Shown here piece by piece: positions 11,462 to 21,660 of a stretch of DNA of 64,000 nt. Origin of the DNA: Tolypocladium sp. Sup5 PDA-1 (taxonomy: Eukaryota > Ascomycota > Sordariomycetes > Hypocreales > Ophiocordycipitaceae). The DNA is taken from positions 62,001-126,000 of the forward strand of contig JPHH03000046.1 in assembly GCA_000750105.3 (NCBI GenBank), written 5' to 3'. The position numbers and the translations under genes are program-made. The notes under the pieces were generated by a model that had not been told where the DNA came from, did not search any database, and saw only the letters and a program-made list of their open reading frames with translations. Position 1 is the stretch's first letter; each line of letters starts with the position of its first letter.

Positions 11462-13705
11462 CTTGATGAGGTGAGTCGGAAGTTGCTGGGAAGAGGCGGC
11501 TTAGACGTCGAAACGAAACCGAAAGCGCGGGCTTTGGACGGAGGGGGAGAGAGCGACTGAGAGTTATAAAAGAGTGTGTGTGGCGAAGTGCCTATGGTGA
11601 AGAGAGCGACAAGAGCGAGGGCTGGTATGTAAGTGCAAGAGGAGAAGGAGGGAGAGGAGAAGAGCCGCACGTTACGAGATGGCGAGCGAAGAAGTAGGTG
11701 CGACGAGGAGGCAGGCGCGCCCCATCACGCCCATACCTCCCCTGCCGGGCGGTGGAGTACGCACCCAAGCGCCATTGGGCCAGCCAAGCCAGCCTGCCGT
11801 TCCTGGCTGTGTGCCTGCAGACAACGGGATCGACAATGAGGCCAGGTGGGGCCAGCGCCAGGGGAAAAGCAAATTGCGTCTGCAAGAATGGGCAGCAGTG
11901 ATTGGCGGTTGGCATGGATGCGCCCGGCTGAGCCTTCCTCTGGCGCGGCGCTGGCCAATTAGCGCGGCAGTCGCAGCCCACCACCGCCAGACCACGCAAT
12001 AGCTCATCAGGCGGACCAACGTGCGCTTGCCTGGCCATCACGCATAAACAACTAGACCAGATGGCGAAGTGGCCGAGCCAGGAGAGGGACTTTTCTCTCC
12101 CTCTGGGCGAGTGGCTCCTACAATCTCGGGGGACAAAAATCTTGCACCTACGAGGACTCGGCACTTTTACCATGCAGTTGCGGTGGGCGGTACGAATACC
12201 GAAAAATAACCTCGCCGGCAGTGCAATATCGAGGTGCTCGCTGCGTCGGTAGGGGGAGGGGGGCGTAAGCAGCGCGGTAAGCAAGGGCAACAATCGAAAC
12301 GCCTAGGATCCCGCCAGTGATGAGCCCACTCAGCCGTAATACAAAGGAGCATCCGAGCAGCCAACTGCAGCAACCAGCTGCAGCAACCAGCAGCACTCCC
12401 CTACGGGCTACTCCGTACTCGTCTGGCACCTCTGCAATTCCGACAGTTGTCCACGACGGCGGGCGCGATGTGCAGGCTGCCTGCCGCCAGGTGGCCTAGG
12501 CCCAGGCTGATTGCTGCGACTGAGCCTCTTTCACTCTCGGTGTGAAGGTGTCGACAAGACAGTGCCGAGCTCATTGACCATTGCCACCCAGCCCTATGCA
12601 TGCACATCCGGCCCACTCCGGGTCGCCGATGTCGACGGGAGCAAGTCTCTCGCGCTCCGTTGTGGCCGTTCAAGCTTCAGCGCGGCCAACGATGGATGTT
12701 TGACCTTGAGTCTTGAGACCCCGCCCCAGCCCGTGCGTGCATGTTGCGGGCCCGACAATCGGGTCGCTCGTCAGAAACTGCCCAACAAGGGCATGGCCGT
12801 GCCAGCCCACGGTGTAACGTGCAGCAGGGCCAAACTCCTCCGTCTTCAGAGTCAGGCGAGGCGGGCAGAAACGACGGTCGTTGTCGAGCGTTTTGCGCCG
12901 TTGCAGACGCCGTCCACCGACGTAAACTAATGGAAATGCCGCAGGCTATTCGTACTTCATACCGTTGGGAGATTTAAGGTTGCAAGGGCCGGAGAGGCAC
13001 GCCTGTGCCCCGAGCCTGGCCCCTGTGCAGAATGTCGTTATTTTTGGATGCCCTCATCTCCTTGCCCCCGTGCCGGCCGGCGGTGATGCGAGACAGGCGG
13101 GTTCGGGCCTGAGGTCTGACTTTCGCTAGCGTTGGCAGCATGTCAAGCGAGCGATGCCATGTGCACCTCTGAAGTCGGGTCTCGCGAATTCGAGTAGAGA
13201 CAAACAACGAATGGCTGGATTGCGCCGGCTTCGACTATCGGTCGTGCGCGCCACCTCGCTCTTGTAGATGCTGCATCGCGCGCCTATCATCCGCCGTCGC
13301 CCACCCGCGATGGCGGCAGTTGACATCCAGCTCCATCTCCAGCTGCCGGGGCTGAAATTCACGAGGCACCGGGCTCAGCGGCTTTGCCCAAACCAATAAT
13401 TGCGCCATGGCAATCCACGGCGACCAACGACGTGCCAGTGTGTCACTGCGATGAAGCTGCAAGGAGGAGAGTGCAGGACTGCTCGACGCCCAGTGGCTTT
13501 TCAGCCCCTGCAATGTTGCAGCTCGGCCCCCACAATCTTCGGGAACCTCGTCGCGCTCAATGTGTCCCTCCCAAGGCGGGACCTTTGACAGGGACCGTGT
13601 CGCCTGCAGCCAATGGCGCATCGCCTCGACGACCCATAAATTTTCCGCGAGCCTCACAGTCCAACCCTCCATGTAACTCAGCCTCGTCGTCTAACTTCAT
13701 CAGCC
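11462..13705. other. Divergent intergenic region, 2.2 kb
   Basis: This region holds the promoters of the GPI-protein gene (left) and the Swd3-like gene (right). One TACTCCGTA motif is at 12409-12417. No protein domain or RNA gene was recognised; the ORFs of up to 233 codons overlap in several frames and look non-coding. Confidence 0.55.
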
Positions 13706-15209
13706 ATGGACTCGCCCGACGAGCTCGCGGGCGCAACTCCTCCCCCCAAGCGGCGCAAGACTGACGATGCCTCGTCCCAGCGCTCGGGCTCGCCGGACGT
13801 GTCTCGGAACGGCGACGCGGTGAGCAGGAGCCCGACCAACGAAGCCTCCAACAAATGGTACCCATCGCGCAAACGAACCTCGCCATCTCGTTCGCCCTCC
13901 CGCTCCCGCTCGCGGCGTCGCTCTCAGTCGCGGTCCAGCTCCGGCTCGAGCACACGCTCCGAATCAGGGCCTCGCTCCCGCACCAGATCTCCCTCCAGGG
14001 CCTCACACCCTCGCCGCCGTTCCCCCTCCCCGAGCACCTCTGACCGCACTCGAACGGAATCCTACTCCCCCAGACCCCCGCAGCCGACCCCCCCCAACGA
14101 GCCGCTCAAGCCCGACTACCGGCCGCGGCTCATACTCCATGGCCACACCAAGCCCGTCTCCCAGGTCCGGATATCGCCAAACGGCCGCTTCATTGCGTCG
14201 GCGTCGGCGGATGCGACCCTCAAAATCTGGGATGCCGCGACTGGCGCCCATATGGACACCCTCGTCGGCCACATGGCCGGCGTGAGCTGCCTCGCGTGGA
14301 CGCCAGACAGCAACACAATAGCTAGTGGCTCGGATGACAAGGCCATTCGACTGTGGGACCGGGTGACGGGACGGCCGAAGACGACGACCCGGAAATCGAT
14401 ATCTGGGCAGGAGATGGCCGCGTTGCGAGGACACCACAACTACATCCACTGCCTGGCTTTCTCGCCCAAAGGGAATATCTTGGCTAGCGGGTCGTATGAC
14501 GAGGCCGTCTTCCTCTGGGACGTGAGGGCGGGGAGATTGATGAGAAGCTTGCCGGCTCACAGTGACCCTGTGAGCGGCATCGATTTTTGTCGAGACGGAA
14601 CCCTGGTCGTGAGCTGCTCGACGGATGGGTTGATGTAAGAGACCTCATGTCAAGCCGCAAGTTTCGTGCCGGTTTTTGCTAACATGGACCAGCCGTGTAT
14701 GGGATACGTCAACTGGGCAATGCCTTCGAACCCTCGTTCACGAGGACAACCCGGCCGTCGCCAATGTCTGCTTCTCTCCCAACGGCCGTTTTGTCCTTGC
14801 CTTCAACCTCGACAACTGCATACGGCTCTGGGACTACGTCGCCGGCACCGTCAAGAAGACGTATCAGGGACACCGCAACGAGAAGTTTGCCGTCGGCGGC
14901 TGTTTCGCAGTCCTTGACGGCGAACCCTTCATCGCCTCTGCGAGCGAGGATGGAGACATTGTGCTCTGGGACGTCAAGAGCAAAGACGTCCTCCAGCGGG
15001 TGCGGGGCCACAAGGGGGTGTGCTTCTGGGTGGATGTCCACGGCGAGACGATGGTCAGCGCGGGCCAGGACAACACCGTTCGGGTGTACCGCCATGCCAG
15101 GGATGTTGGGGTCGCGAATGGGACAGCCAGCTTGGAGCTGCCGAGTGAGGAGAGGTTACAGGGCGAGTTGCCCATACGGCAGGGAGACGTCAAGCTCGAG
15201 CATGCCTGA
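13706..15209 (+). CDS. WD40 protein, Swd3/WDR5-like COMPASS subunit with SR-rich N-terminus
   Basis: Probable nuclear subunit of the COMPASS (Set1) histone H3K4 methyltransferase complex. Exons 13706-14634 and 14693-15209 flank a 58-bp intron (GTAAGA, branch GCTAAC, ACCAG) and join as STDGLI-RVWDTSTG, giving 481 residues. Residues 140-470 form seven WD40 blades; clear ones include HGHTKPVSQVRISP...LKIWD, HMAGVSCLAW...IRLWD, GHHNYIHCLAFSP...VFLWD, HSDPVSGIDF...RVWDT and GHKGVCFWVDV. The DGLIRVWDTSTGQCL segment is characteristic of the WDR5/Swd3 group. Residues about 52-120 are an Arg-Ser-rich tract with a KRRK nuclear-signal-like cluster at 15-18. Yeast Swd3 and animal WDR5 lack the SR tract. 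Assignment to Swd3 rather than another WD40 paralogue rests on pattern only. Confidence 0.85.
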
Positions 15210-15487
15210 ATGATTACGACGTTATGATGCACAACTGCGATTCAACAGATGAACCACGGTCAAGTCAAATTAACCTTTTCTCGTGCTCCAACTAAACCCC
15301 CCTTTTAGGCTGCGGAGCCCTCGCGTGCATGTTTTGACGAACCCAAATGGTTCCACCAACTCCCCGAACCTATCCGGACCCCCTTTGTTTTCGCCTGTAA
15401 AGACCATCTCAACTGTTCTCGTCGATTTGCCCCAACTTCGCCCCGATTGAACGTCCTCCACGTCTGCCGAGCTCTGATTTGTGTGCC

Positions 15488-16110
15488 TCAGCAGTATTCC
15501 ACCTCGACGTGCTTGCCAGCGACTCTCTTTCCCTGAAAGTAGATAATGAACTCCGCGCCGACCCCGTCACACGTCATCTCTATTTCGTAGTTCAGAAAAT
15601 GGTCAACCCTTCCCTGCTTTTTGGTTTTGTTGGGAAGCTTAGCAAGAGCTACTCGGTGACTCCATGTAACCATGCGTAGCCGGCGAACGGTCTCGACAAA
15701 CCTGCTCGGCGGGGGCGAAGACGATGAATAGTAAAACCAGTTCATGACCCGTCCCCCTGGTCCTGTAAAGTATCGATTGTAGGTGCGCCTTATCGTTCCC
15801 GTGGTTTGCAGACCATTGCCCTGAAACAGTACTCAGTCATATCGAACGACGGGGTATTCCAAACAGGCGCTCATTCGTATCTGCGTCGGATTCCTGGACC
15901 AGGACAATTATTGCTGAATGGCTTGTTGTAGAGGGTAAATGTGTTGTCATCCTTGTCGCTGATATTTGCCCCTGCCTCCCGGAGCGCATCCCGGCCGACG
16001 AGCACCAAGAATGGGTCAGTCGACTCAGTCAAGGGAAGCCGTCACACGCGCATTGGCTTACCGTTCATGCCATGTTGGTGGCTGAAGCTTGTATTTGGAA
16101 CCTCATAAAT
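15488..16110 (-). pseudogene. Interrupted unidentified gene (fragment or pseudogene)
   Basis: Minus-strand stretches read like real protein but do not join cleanly. The last part (15745-15488, with its own ATG, 85 codons) contains NYEIEMTCDGVGAEFIIYF, and its frame is open upstream to a possible acceptor TTTCAG near 15825. Another open stretch at about 16020-15875 reads ALREAGANISDKDDNTFTLY and ends at an in-frame TGA. A third at about 16105-16060 reads VPNTSFSHQHGMN before a GTAAGC. I could not find introns that link all three in one frame, which suggests decay. I do not recognise the family. A genuine small multi-exon gene remains possible. Confidence 0.35.
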
Positions 16111-16266
16111 TTTACATCGCTACAACTTCGAGTGCCTGTAAGCGTGCTGGGGTCTTGTTGATGGGGCGATCTCGCTATGTAAGCTAACCTGCATAGTATG
16201 CAAGGAGACGGCCGACCTGGTAGCACTCTCTCAAGGGCTAATAAATCGGTTGAGCTGCTTAGCTAG

Positions 16267-16371
16267 GCGGCGGACGAGGATGTATACGAAGTCATCGTCA
16301 GGCTACTCCTCGAGAACGGTGTCACTGTCGGGTCGACGGATATTGAAACGATTTGTGATACAAGGCGTGCA
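16267..16371 (+). pseudogene. Ankyrin-repeat relic
   Basis: A short plus-strand frame reads DEDVYEVIVRLLLENGVTVG followed by about 15 residues and a stop. The pattern of a helix, LLLENG and a turn is that of an ankyrin repeat end. No start or neighbouring repeats survive, so this looks like the tail of a lost ankyrin gene. It is opposite in strand to the fragments just upstream. Confidence 0.35.
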
Positions 16372-16513
16372 TAAAATAAAAGACGATCAATTATTTTACA
16401 AGGCGAGGACGCGCTATTGTGTCTAATTCCAGCGTGAAACTACCTTATGCTTCCCCCCCCTCAGCGTTTACAAGCAGCATGCCCTTGCTCAAAAGCCCGA
16501 ACCGAACCCGACC

Positions 16514-18277
16514 TTACTCCGACCTCGGTGGCCACTTGACTCTCTTTTCCGCGTGGACGTAGAGGTTATTTGGCCTGATCAGCTGGAAGTAGGGGTCGTA
16601 CTCTATCGGACCATCCTGCGCCAAGCTAAACTTGTACCGGTAGATGAGCTTCGGCAGGAAGACCTTGATTTCCTGCAAGGCAAAGTTGAACCCGACGCAC
16701 ATGCGTGGGCCCGCGGCGAACGGGACATATGACCCAACTGGCCTGTTCTTGACCTGTTCGGTGTCCCAGCGATCGGGGTCGAACCGTGCAGGGTTGTCCC
16801 ACACCTTGTCATTGTTGTGGATGTGATGCAGAGCGGGGATGACAACCGAGCCCCTTGGAAGCCTGTAACCCCCGGGCAAGATCATATCGACCTTGGCAGT
16901 CCGGCCCGGCTGGTAGGATGGGTTATGGCGCCGTTGAGTCTCCTTGATGAATTTGTCGAGGAAAGTGAGCTTGTTGGTAAGCTCGGCGGTTATCTGAGTG
17001 TCCTCGGTCCAGTCATTGTCGACCAGTTCCTGGAGGAGGCGCTCCTGATTTCCGGGATACTGAACCAGGCTGTAAACCAGCCAGGACAACAGGGAAGACG
17101 TTGTTGTGAAGCCGGCGCCAGTGGCTACAAGCAGCGCTGGAGCAAATTGCGCCGGCGGTAACTTATTGCCTTTGTTGTCGGTTGCCCGGAGGAAATAGTC
17201 TATCAAGTAGTTTTTAGCTTTTGGGTCAAGTAGGGTTGACAGCGACGACACAACGTACCAACAACGTTCTCAGCCTTGAGAGCGGCATCTTGCAGCTCCA
17301 AATCTTCCTGGCCTCTCGATGCCTTGGCGATGGAATCCATCATCATCTCCTCAATTCTGCCCTTTGTTTGGCGCAACTTCTTGGGATCGCCGAACGGCAT
17401 GCTTGCGTACCACGAGCCCATGGAGGACACGCGCTTGTTCAACTCCAGGTTCTGAGCAATTTTGAGGACCATCTCGTGCAGCGGAGCATCTACCTCGGTG
17501 AAGTGTTCAAAGTCCATTCCCAGAACGAGCTTGCCAACAGCCTGCGATCCCAGTTTCAACATGTACTGGTAGACATTCCAGGCTTCTTCCTTGCTATCCA
17601 ACTCGTCAAACACTTTAAATGCCTGCTCAACCGTCTTCTGCATCGTCGGCGCATAGTGCCTGACGGCCTTGGGCCCCAGAGCGGGCGGGAGGAACTTGTG
17701 TGCCTGGCGCCATTCCTCGGTGTCGGTGTCGCCCAGGAAGACGCCGGCCTCTTTTGACTTGATGGGGTGGAGAGGGTGACCGGGGACGATTTCTTTCGTG
17801 AAGTAGTGGTTCTCGGAGAAGAAAATTTGTGAGATTTGAGGGTCGTTGGTTTGGTAGACTTGGCTTCCCATGTTATTTGTTACGATGAGAGGTCCGTATT
17901 TCTCAAACAGTCTCTGGTGGTTGCCGAGGTGGTCAGGGTAAATCTCGAGGTAGTTGCCAAAATACGGAATGCCAGTAGGTCCAGGCACTTCGCGTACTGC
18001 CTTGCCATCGATGGAGACGGCTATCGGCTCATCTTTGCCCAGCACGTCGGAAACGGCCGTGAGTCTTCGGTCATCATGGATGAAGCCGACCCCTGGAACG
18101 AATCAGTTGGGCGCCTTGCCTCTGGGCATGAGGGTTGTTACCTTTGGGCTCGACCACTGCGAAATGTGACGCAACGACGTTCTGCAACTCCTCAAAGTCT
18201 GCAGACTGCGAAATATCAATGTCCCTGGCTGTTGAGGCATCTTCGCCTAGAAGATAAAACTGTTTTGATCCCATCTT
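16514..18277 (-). CDS. Cytochrome P450 monooxygenase without N-terminal membrane anchor
   Basis: Haem-thiolate monooxygenase of 551 residues. Exons: 18277-18142, 18092-17259 and 17199-16514. Intron 1 (18093-18141, 49 bp, GTAACA...TTCCAG) joins as VVEPK-GVGFIHDD. Intron 2 is taken as 17200-17258 (59 bp, GTACGT...GATAG), joining as AENVV-DYFLRA; an AAG acceptor 18 bp earlier would give AENVV-AKNYLIDYF in the same frame. P450 signatures: proline hinge VPGPTGIPYFGNY, I-helix GAGFTTT, K-helix ETQR, FDPDRW, and haem loop FAAGPRMCVG with Cys491. The N-terminus has no hydrophobic anchor. Instead about 85 extra residues (SADFEELQNVVASHFAVVEP...) precede the hinge, a layout I recall only from some fungal P450s. 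Substrate unknown. A cytochrome b5 reductase fusion lies divergently 0.8 kb away. Confidence 0.9.
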
Positions 18278-19089
18278 GGGCAAGGGTATAGTTGAGGGTA
18301 GGAGGTCTTGTTGAAGATTAGGAGTAGCGTCGCGGTCTGGTCGCCTTGTTAAACAGCACGGGCATCTTGTCTCGTATTAAATGGGAGGGAAATGGTACAG
18401 TACGCAACACACCGAGGCTAATACTGGAGCCCTCGGCTTGGGAAGAGCAGACTAGAGCCCACAGCGCGCCGTGCGTTTCATCGAGATGAGCCTTTCTTGC
18501 CTCCGGGAGTATCCACGTCATGGCCTCCATGGATCTTCCGGTAGATGAGCTATTTCAAATATCTAGGGCTGATATTTGATCCATCTGTGATTGGAGGACG
18601 TGCCCGGTGGTTTTCGTCCGATGGGCGTTTTTTCCCGTACTTGTACGAAGTACCGTTCCATAATAAGCTATGTACGTCAGGGCGGCAGGACCCGGCGCCA
18701 ACAGGGGCCGGCATTTTTGCTACATTACGCAGCTACTGGACTGCCGGCTGAGCCGAGCAGACAGTGGGCGATCTCCGTAGCGGCGGAAGCGCCACTCCCG
18801 GGGTGGGTCCGGCCTCGGCCCGCCTTGGGCAATATGAGTCGCGGCCAGCCTCGGTACTGGATGGATACGTTGTCTGGGCTCGCCGACGTCACTAATTAAG
18901 TATAGCAATTATTGATATGACTTTACGACTGATGAACGAAATGGCTGCCTTGTCCTCGTCGACTAAAGGTGTCCGGAGTCCCCTAGACAGTTGTGCATTA
19001 TTTGTTGATCAGTCCTCAGACATCTCGCCATCGCCCATTTCCATCATCTCTAGTCCCACCGCCCACCATCGTCGCCGCCAGACACTTCA
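18278..19089. promoter_or_regulatory. Shared divergent promoter region of P450 and b5 reductase
   Basis: This 812-bp region separates two divergent ATGs, so it must carry both promoters. A TACGAAGTA motif lies near 18646. I see no strong TATA box or known factor site that would prove co-regulation. Confidence 0.5.
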
Positions 19090-20527
19090 ATGGAGGAGTT
19101 CACCGCCAAAGAAATAGCTGAGCACAAGAGCCCAGAAGATGCATGGCTCATCATTCACGGCCGCGGTAGGTTGATATCTCTCCTTTCACCGAATACAAAA
19201 AGTGCGACTGACACTCAGCACCGCAGTCTACGATGTGACCAAGTATCTGGCAGACCACCCTGGTGGTGCCGAAGTCCTCACAGAAGCTGCCGGCACCGAC
19301 GCCAGCTACGACTTCGACAATGCTGGCCATTCCGAGGATGCGTTTGAGGTCATGGAGACGTACTGCGTGGGCAACCTAAAGGGATTCGAGAAGAAGAAGC
19401 CAAAGCTCAAGCCCATCGCCCCTGTCGCGCAGCCAAAGACTCAACCCGGCGGTTCCTCCAAAGCACAGTCTGCGTCCAAGTTGGCCAACCTAGGGCTGTT
19501 TTCGCTTGCGGGAGCAGCCGTATACTACGTCGGCCGCCGCCAGGGCCTGACAATGCCCAGGTGGATGGTCCCGCTTCTGCACAATGAGTCTCCAGAGCAG
19601 CGCGGATTCGGCTTCATCAAGGGTGTCCTTGTTGGAGGCGGTGTCTTTGCGGCGGTGGACGCGGTGCTGGCCCAGCGATTCGCGCAACTTGTCTGGGACA
19701 AGAAATCCTTCACGAGTTACCCTGCGCATATGAAGGTGCCGAAGCGTATCCGAGAAGATACTCTGCTGCAAAGGGGATTGTTGGACCCAGTTACCTACTC
19801 ACCCCTCCCGCTGAAGGAGAAGACGCTTGTCGCACCAAACGTCTATCGCCTCACGTTCAGTCTCCCGACGACGAGCACTGTGCTCGGCTTGCCAATTGGC
19901 CAACACGTTGCCATAAAGGCCGACGTCGATGGCGAGAGCATTGCGCGGTCATACACTCCAGTGTCAAACAACGCAGACCGCGGCGTACTCGAGCTGGTCG
20001 TCAAGGTGTATCCGGACGGCAAGCTGACCAACGGCTATCTGGCCAACCTCGACAGTGGCGACGAGGTCCTCTTTAGGGGCCCCAAGGGAGCAATGCGATA
20101 CCACCCTGGCCTGTGCAAGAAGATTGGCATGGTTGCTGGTGGTACCGGCGTCACGCCCATGTTCCAGGTAATCCGTGCCATTTGCGAGGATGATCGCGAC
20201 ACGACCGAGGTCAGCCTCATCTACGCGAACCGAACAGAGCAGGATATCCTCCTGCGAGATGAGCTTGACACCTTTGCCAGACGTTATCCCAAGAACTTCA
20301 AGGTCTACTATTTGCTGGATCAACCTCCGGCTGAGTGGGCGTTTGGCTCTGGCTATGTCACGCAAGACTTGATGGCGGAAAAGCTCCCTGGCCCGAGCCT
20401 TGACACGAAAGTCATGCTCTGTGGCCCACCTGGCATGGTGAATGCAGCGAAGAAGTCGCTCGTCAGCTTGGGGTTCGAGCAACCAGGAGCGTCGGCCAAA
20501 ATCTCGGATCAAATTTTCCTGTTCTAA
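19090..20527 (+). CDS. Cytochrome b5 / NADH-cytochrome b5 reductase fusion
   Basis: Redox protein of 458 residues that would pass electrons from NADH through FAD to its own haem b5 domain or to partners such as P450s and desaturases. Exons 19090-19165 and 19227-20527 flank a 61-bp intron (GTAGGT...CGCAG) and join as IIHGR-VYDVTKY. Order: cytochrome b5 domain 1-80 with haem ligands H36 (DHPGG) and H60 (AGHSED); linker; hydrophobic segments about 114-128 and 155-174; ferredoxin-reductase domain from about 205. That domain has the FAD motif RSYTP (266-270), the NADH site GGTGVTPM (330-337) and CGPPGM (424-429). The two hydrophobic segments between the domains suggest membrane attachment. Yeast Cbr1 lacks the b5 domain. 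Divergent neighbour of the P450. Confidence 0.92.
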
Positions 20528-21660
20528 GGCACACTAGGAGTTGGATGGAGGATTTTCCCCCCTCTGTAATAGAGCACGAGGCTAGAGAAAAATTGCCTGT
20601 ATAGAAAATCGTAGACTCTACCTATTCTCACCACAGAAATGATCTCGTTTTAACCACGTTCCTCAGTCTCGAGTGGACTACAATGTCGTTGGATTTAGGG
20701 GTAAACCAAGAACAGCCTCTGGTGCAATAGCCAGATATGCAAGGCCTGGGTTAGGTGCTCAGCCGTCGTGCATCCTCAGAGGTTACGACAGCATGTCCTG
20801 CCGCCATGTCAAGTATCTGTTAAAAAGGGACATACAACTAGCAAGCCTGCGGACGGCGCGGTTGTATTGTATCAGCGTACGAAGTAGACTTTGGTGAACA
20901 AGGATGCGGCTAGTGCATGATGTGGTGGGAATACCGGAATCTTCGAAGAATTCTTGAGCCAGGGGCATTCCACTATAGGGCAAGACGAGGTGCCGAGAAG
21001 TGGAGAGCAGAGGCTTGATCCTCGGATCTTGCCGATCAATCGAGGTACCGATCCACAACTCGGCGCTCCCGGCCCTCCCAGGCGGTGTGCCGCATCAGCC
21101 GCTGACGCCGTTTATAGTGGATTGATCGGTGGCTAGGCTTCGTCACGACGGGCGGCGATAGAAAACAACACGGAGCAGAACACAGCAGCAGCCGAGCTCC
21201 TCATGCCAAGGGGCGATAACAACACGGAGAAAATCGCCAGACGGGCCTAATGAATTGCATTCTGTGGCGTTCTGTCATCTCCTTAAACCCCGAGCAGGCT
21301 CACCGGAGCTGACGCCGGAAAGTCGGCGAGCCGGCCCCGTCCAAAAACCGGCACACCTCGGCCCCCCACATTTCTCGGGGCGACTGCTGGAGCTCTGCAC
21401 CGAAGCTTTTCACCATCTTCATCATGATGGCATGTCTGTTCCGCAGCATCCGTACTGCTGATGGCGTCTTGAGAAAGAGTGGACTCGATTGTCCCATGGT
21501 GCGCCAAAGCGTTTTGGATGGTGTCGTCGTCCTCTAGTTCAATATAAGATGGCATCCGCGCTCTTTGGCACACGTCGGAAAGGCTGGCTATTACTGTATA
21601 GACGCTTTCACATCTTTTGATCTCTTTCAAAAATCCATCTCGCACATCCTCATCGGCACT
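20528..21660. other. Intergenic region, 1.1 kb
   Basis: This holds the 3' end of the b5 reductase and the promoter of the fusion gene. A TACGAAGTA motif occurs near 20879. A 120-codon minus-strand opening (21645-21283) contains a plausible ATG at 21553 but has no recognised domain. Confidence 0.5.

Larger units (their letters stand above)
15210..16513. other. Intergenic region with decayed gene fragments
   Basis: This lies between the convergent ends of the Swd3-like and P450 genes. It holds protein-like but interrupted reading frames on both strands, listed separately. Confidence 0.5.

Noticed and set aside
21283..21553. Possible small gene on the minus strand opposite the promoter of the dehydrogenase-propeller fusion
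   Set aside because: It has an ATG and an acidic, protein-like start (MPSYIELEDD), but the second half overlaps another open frame and no family is recognised; kept only as a remark.
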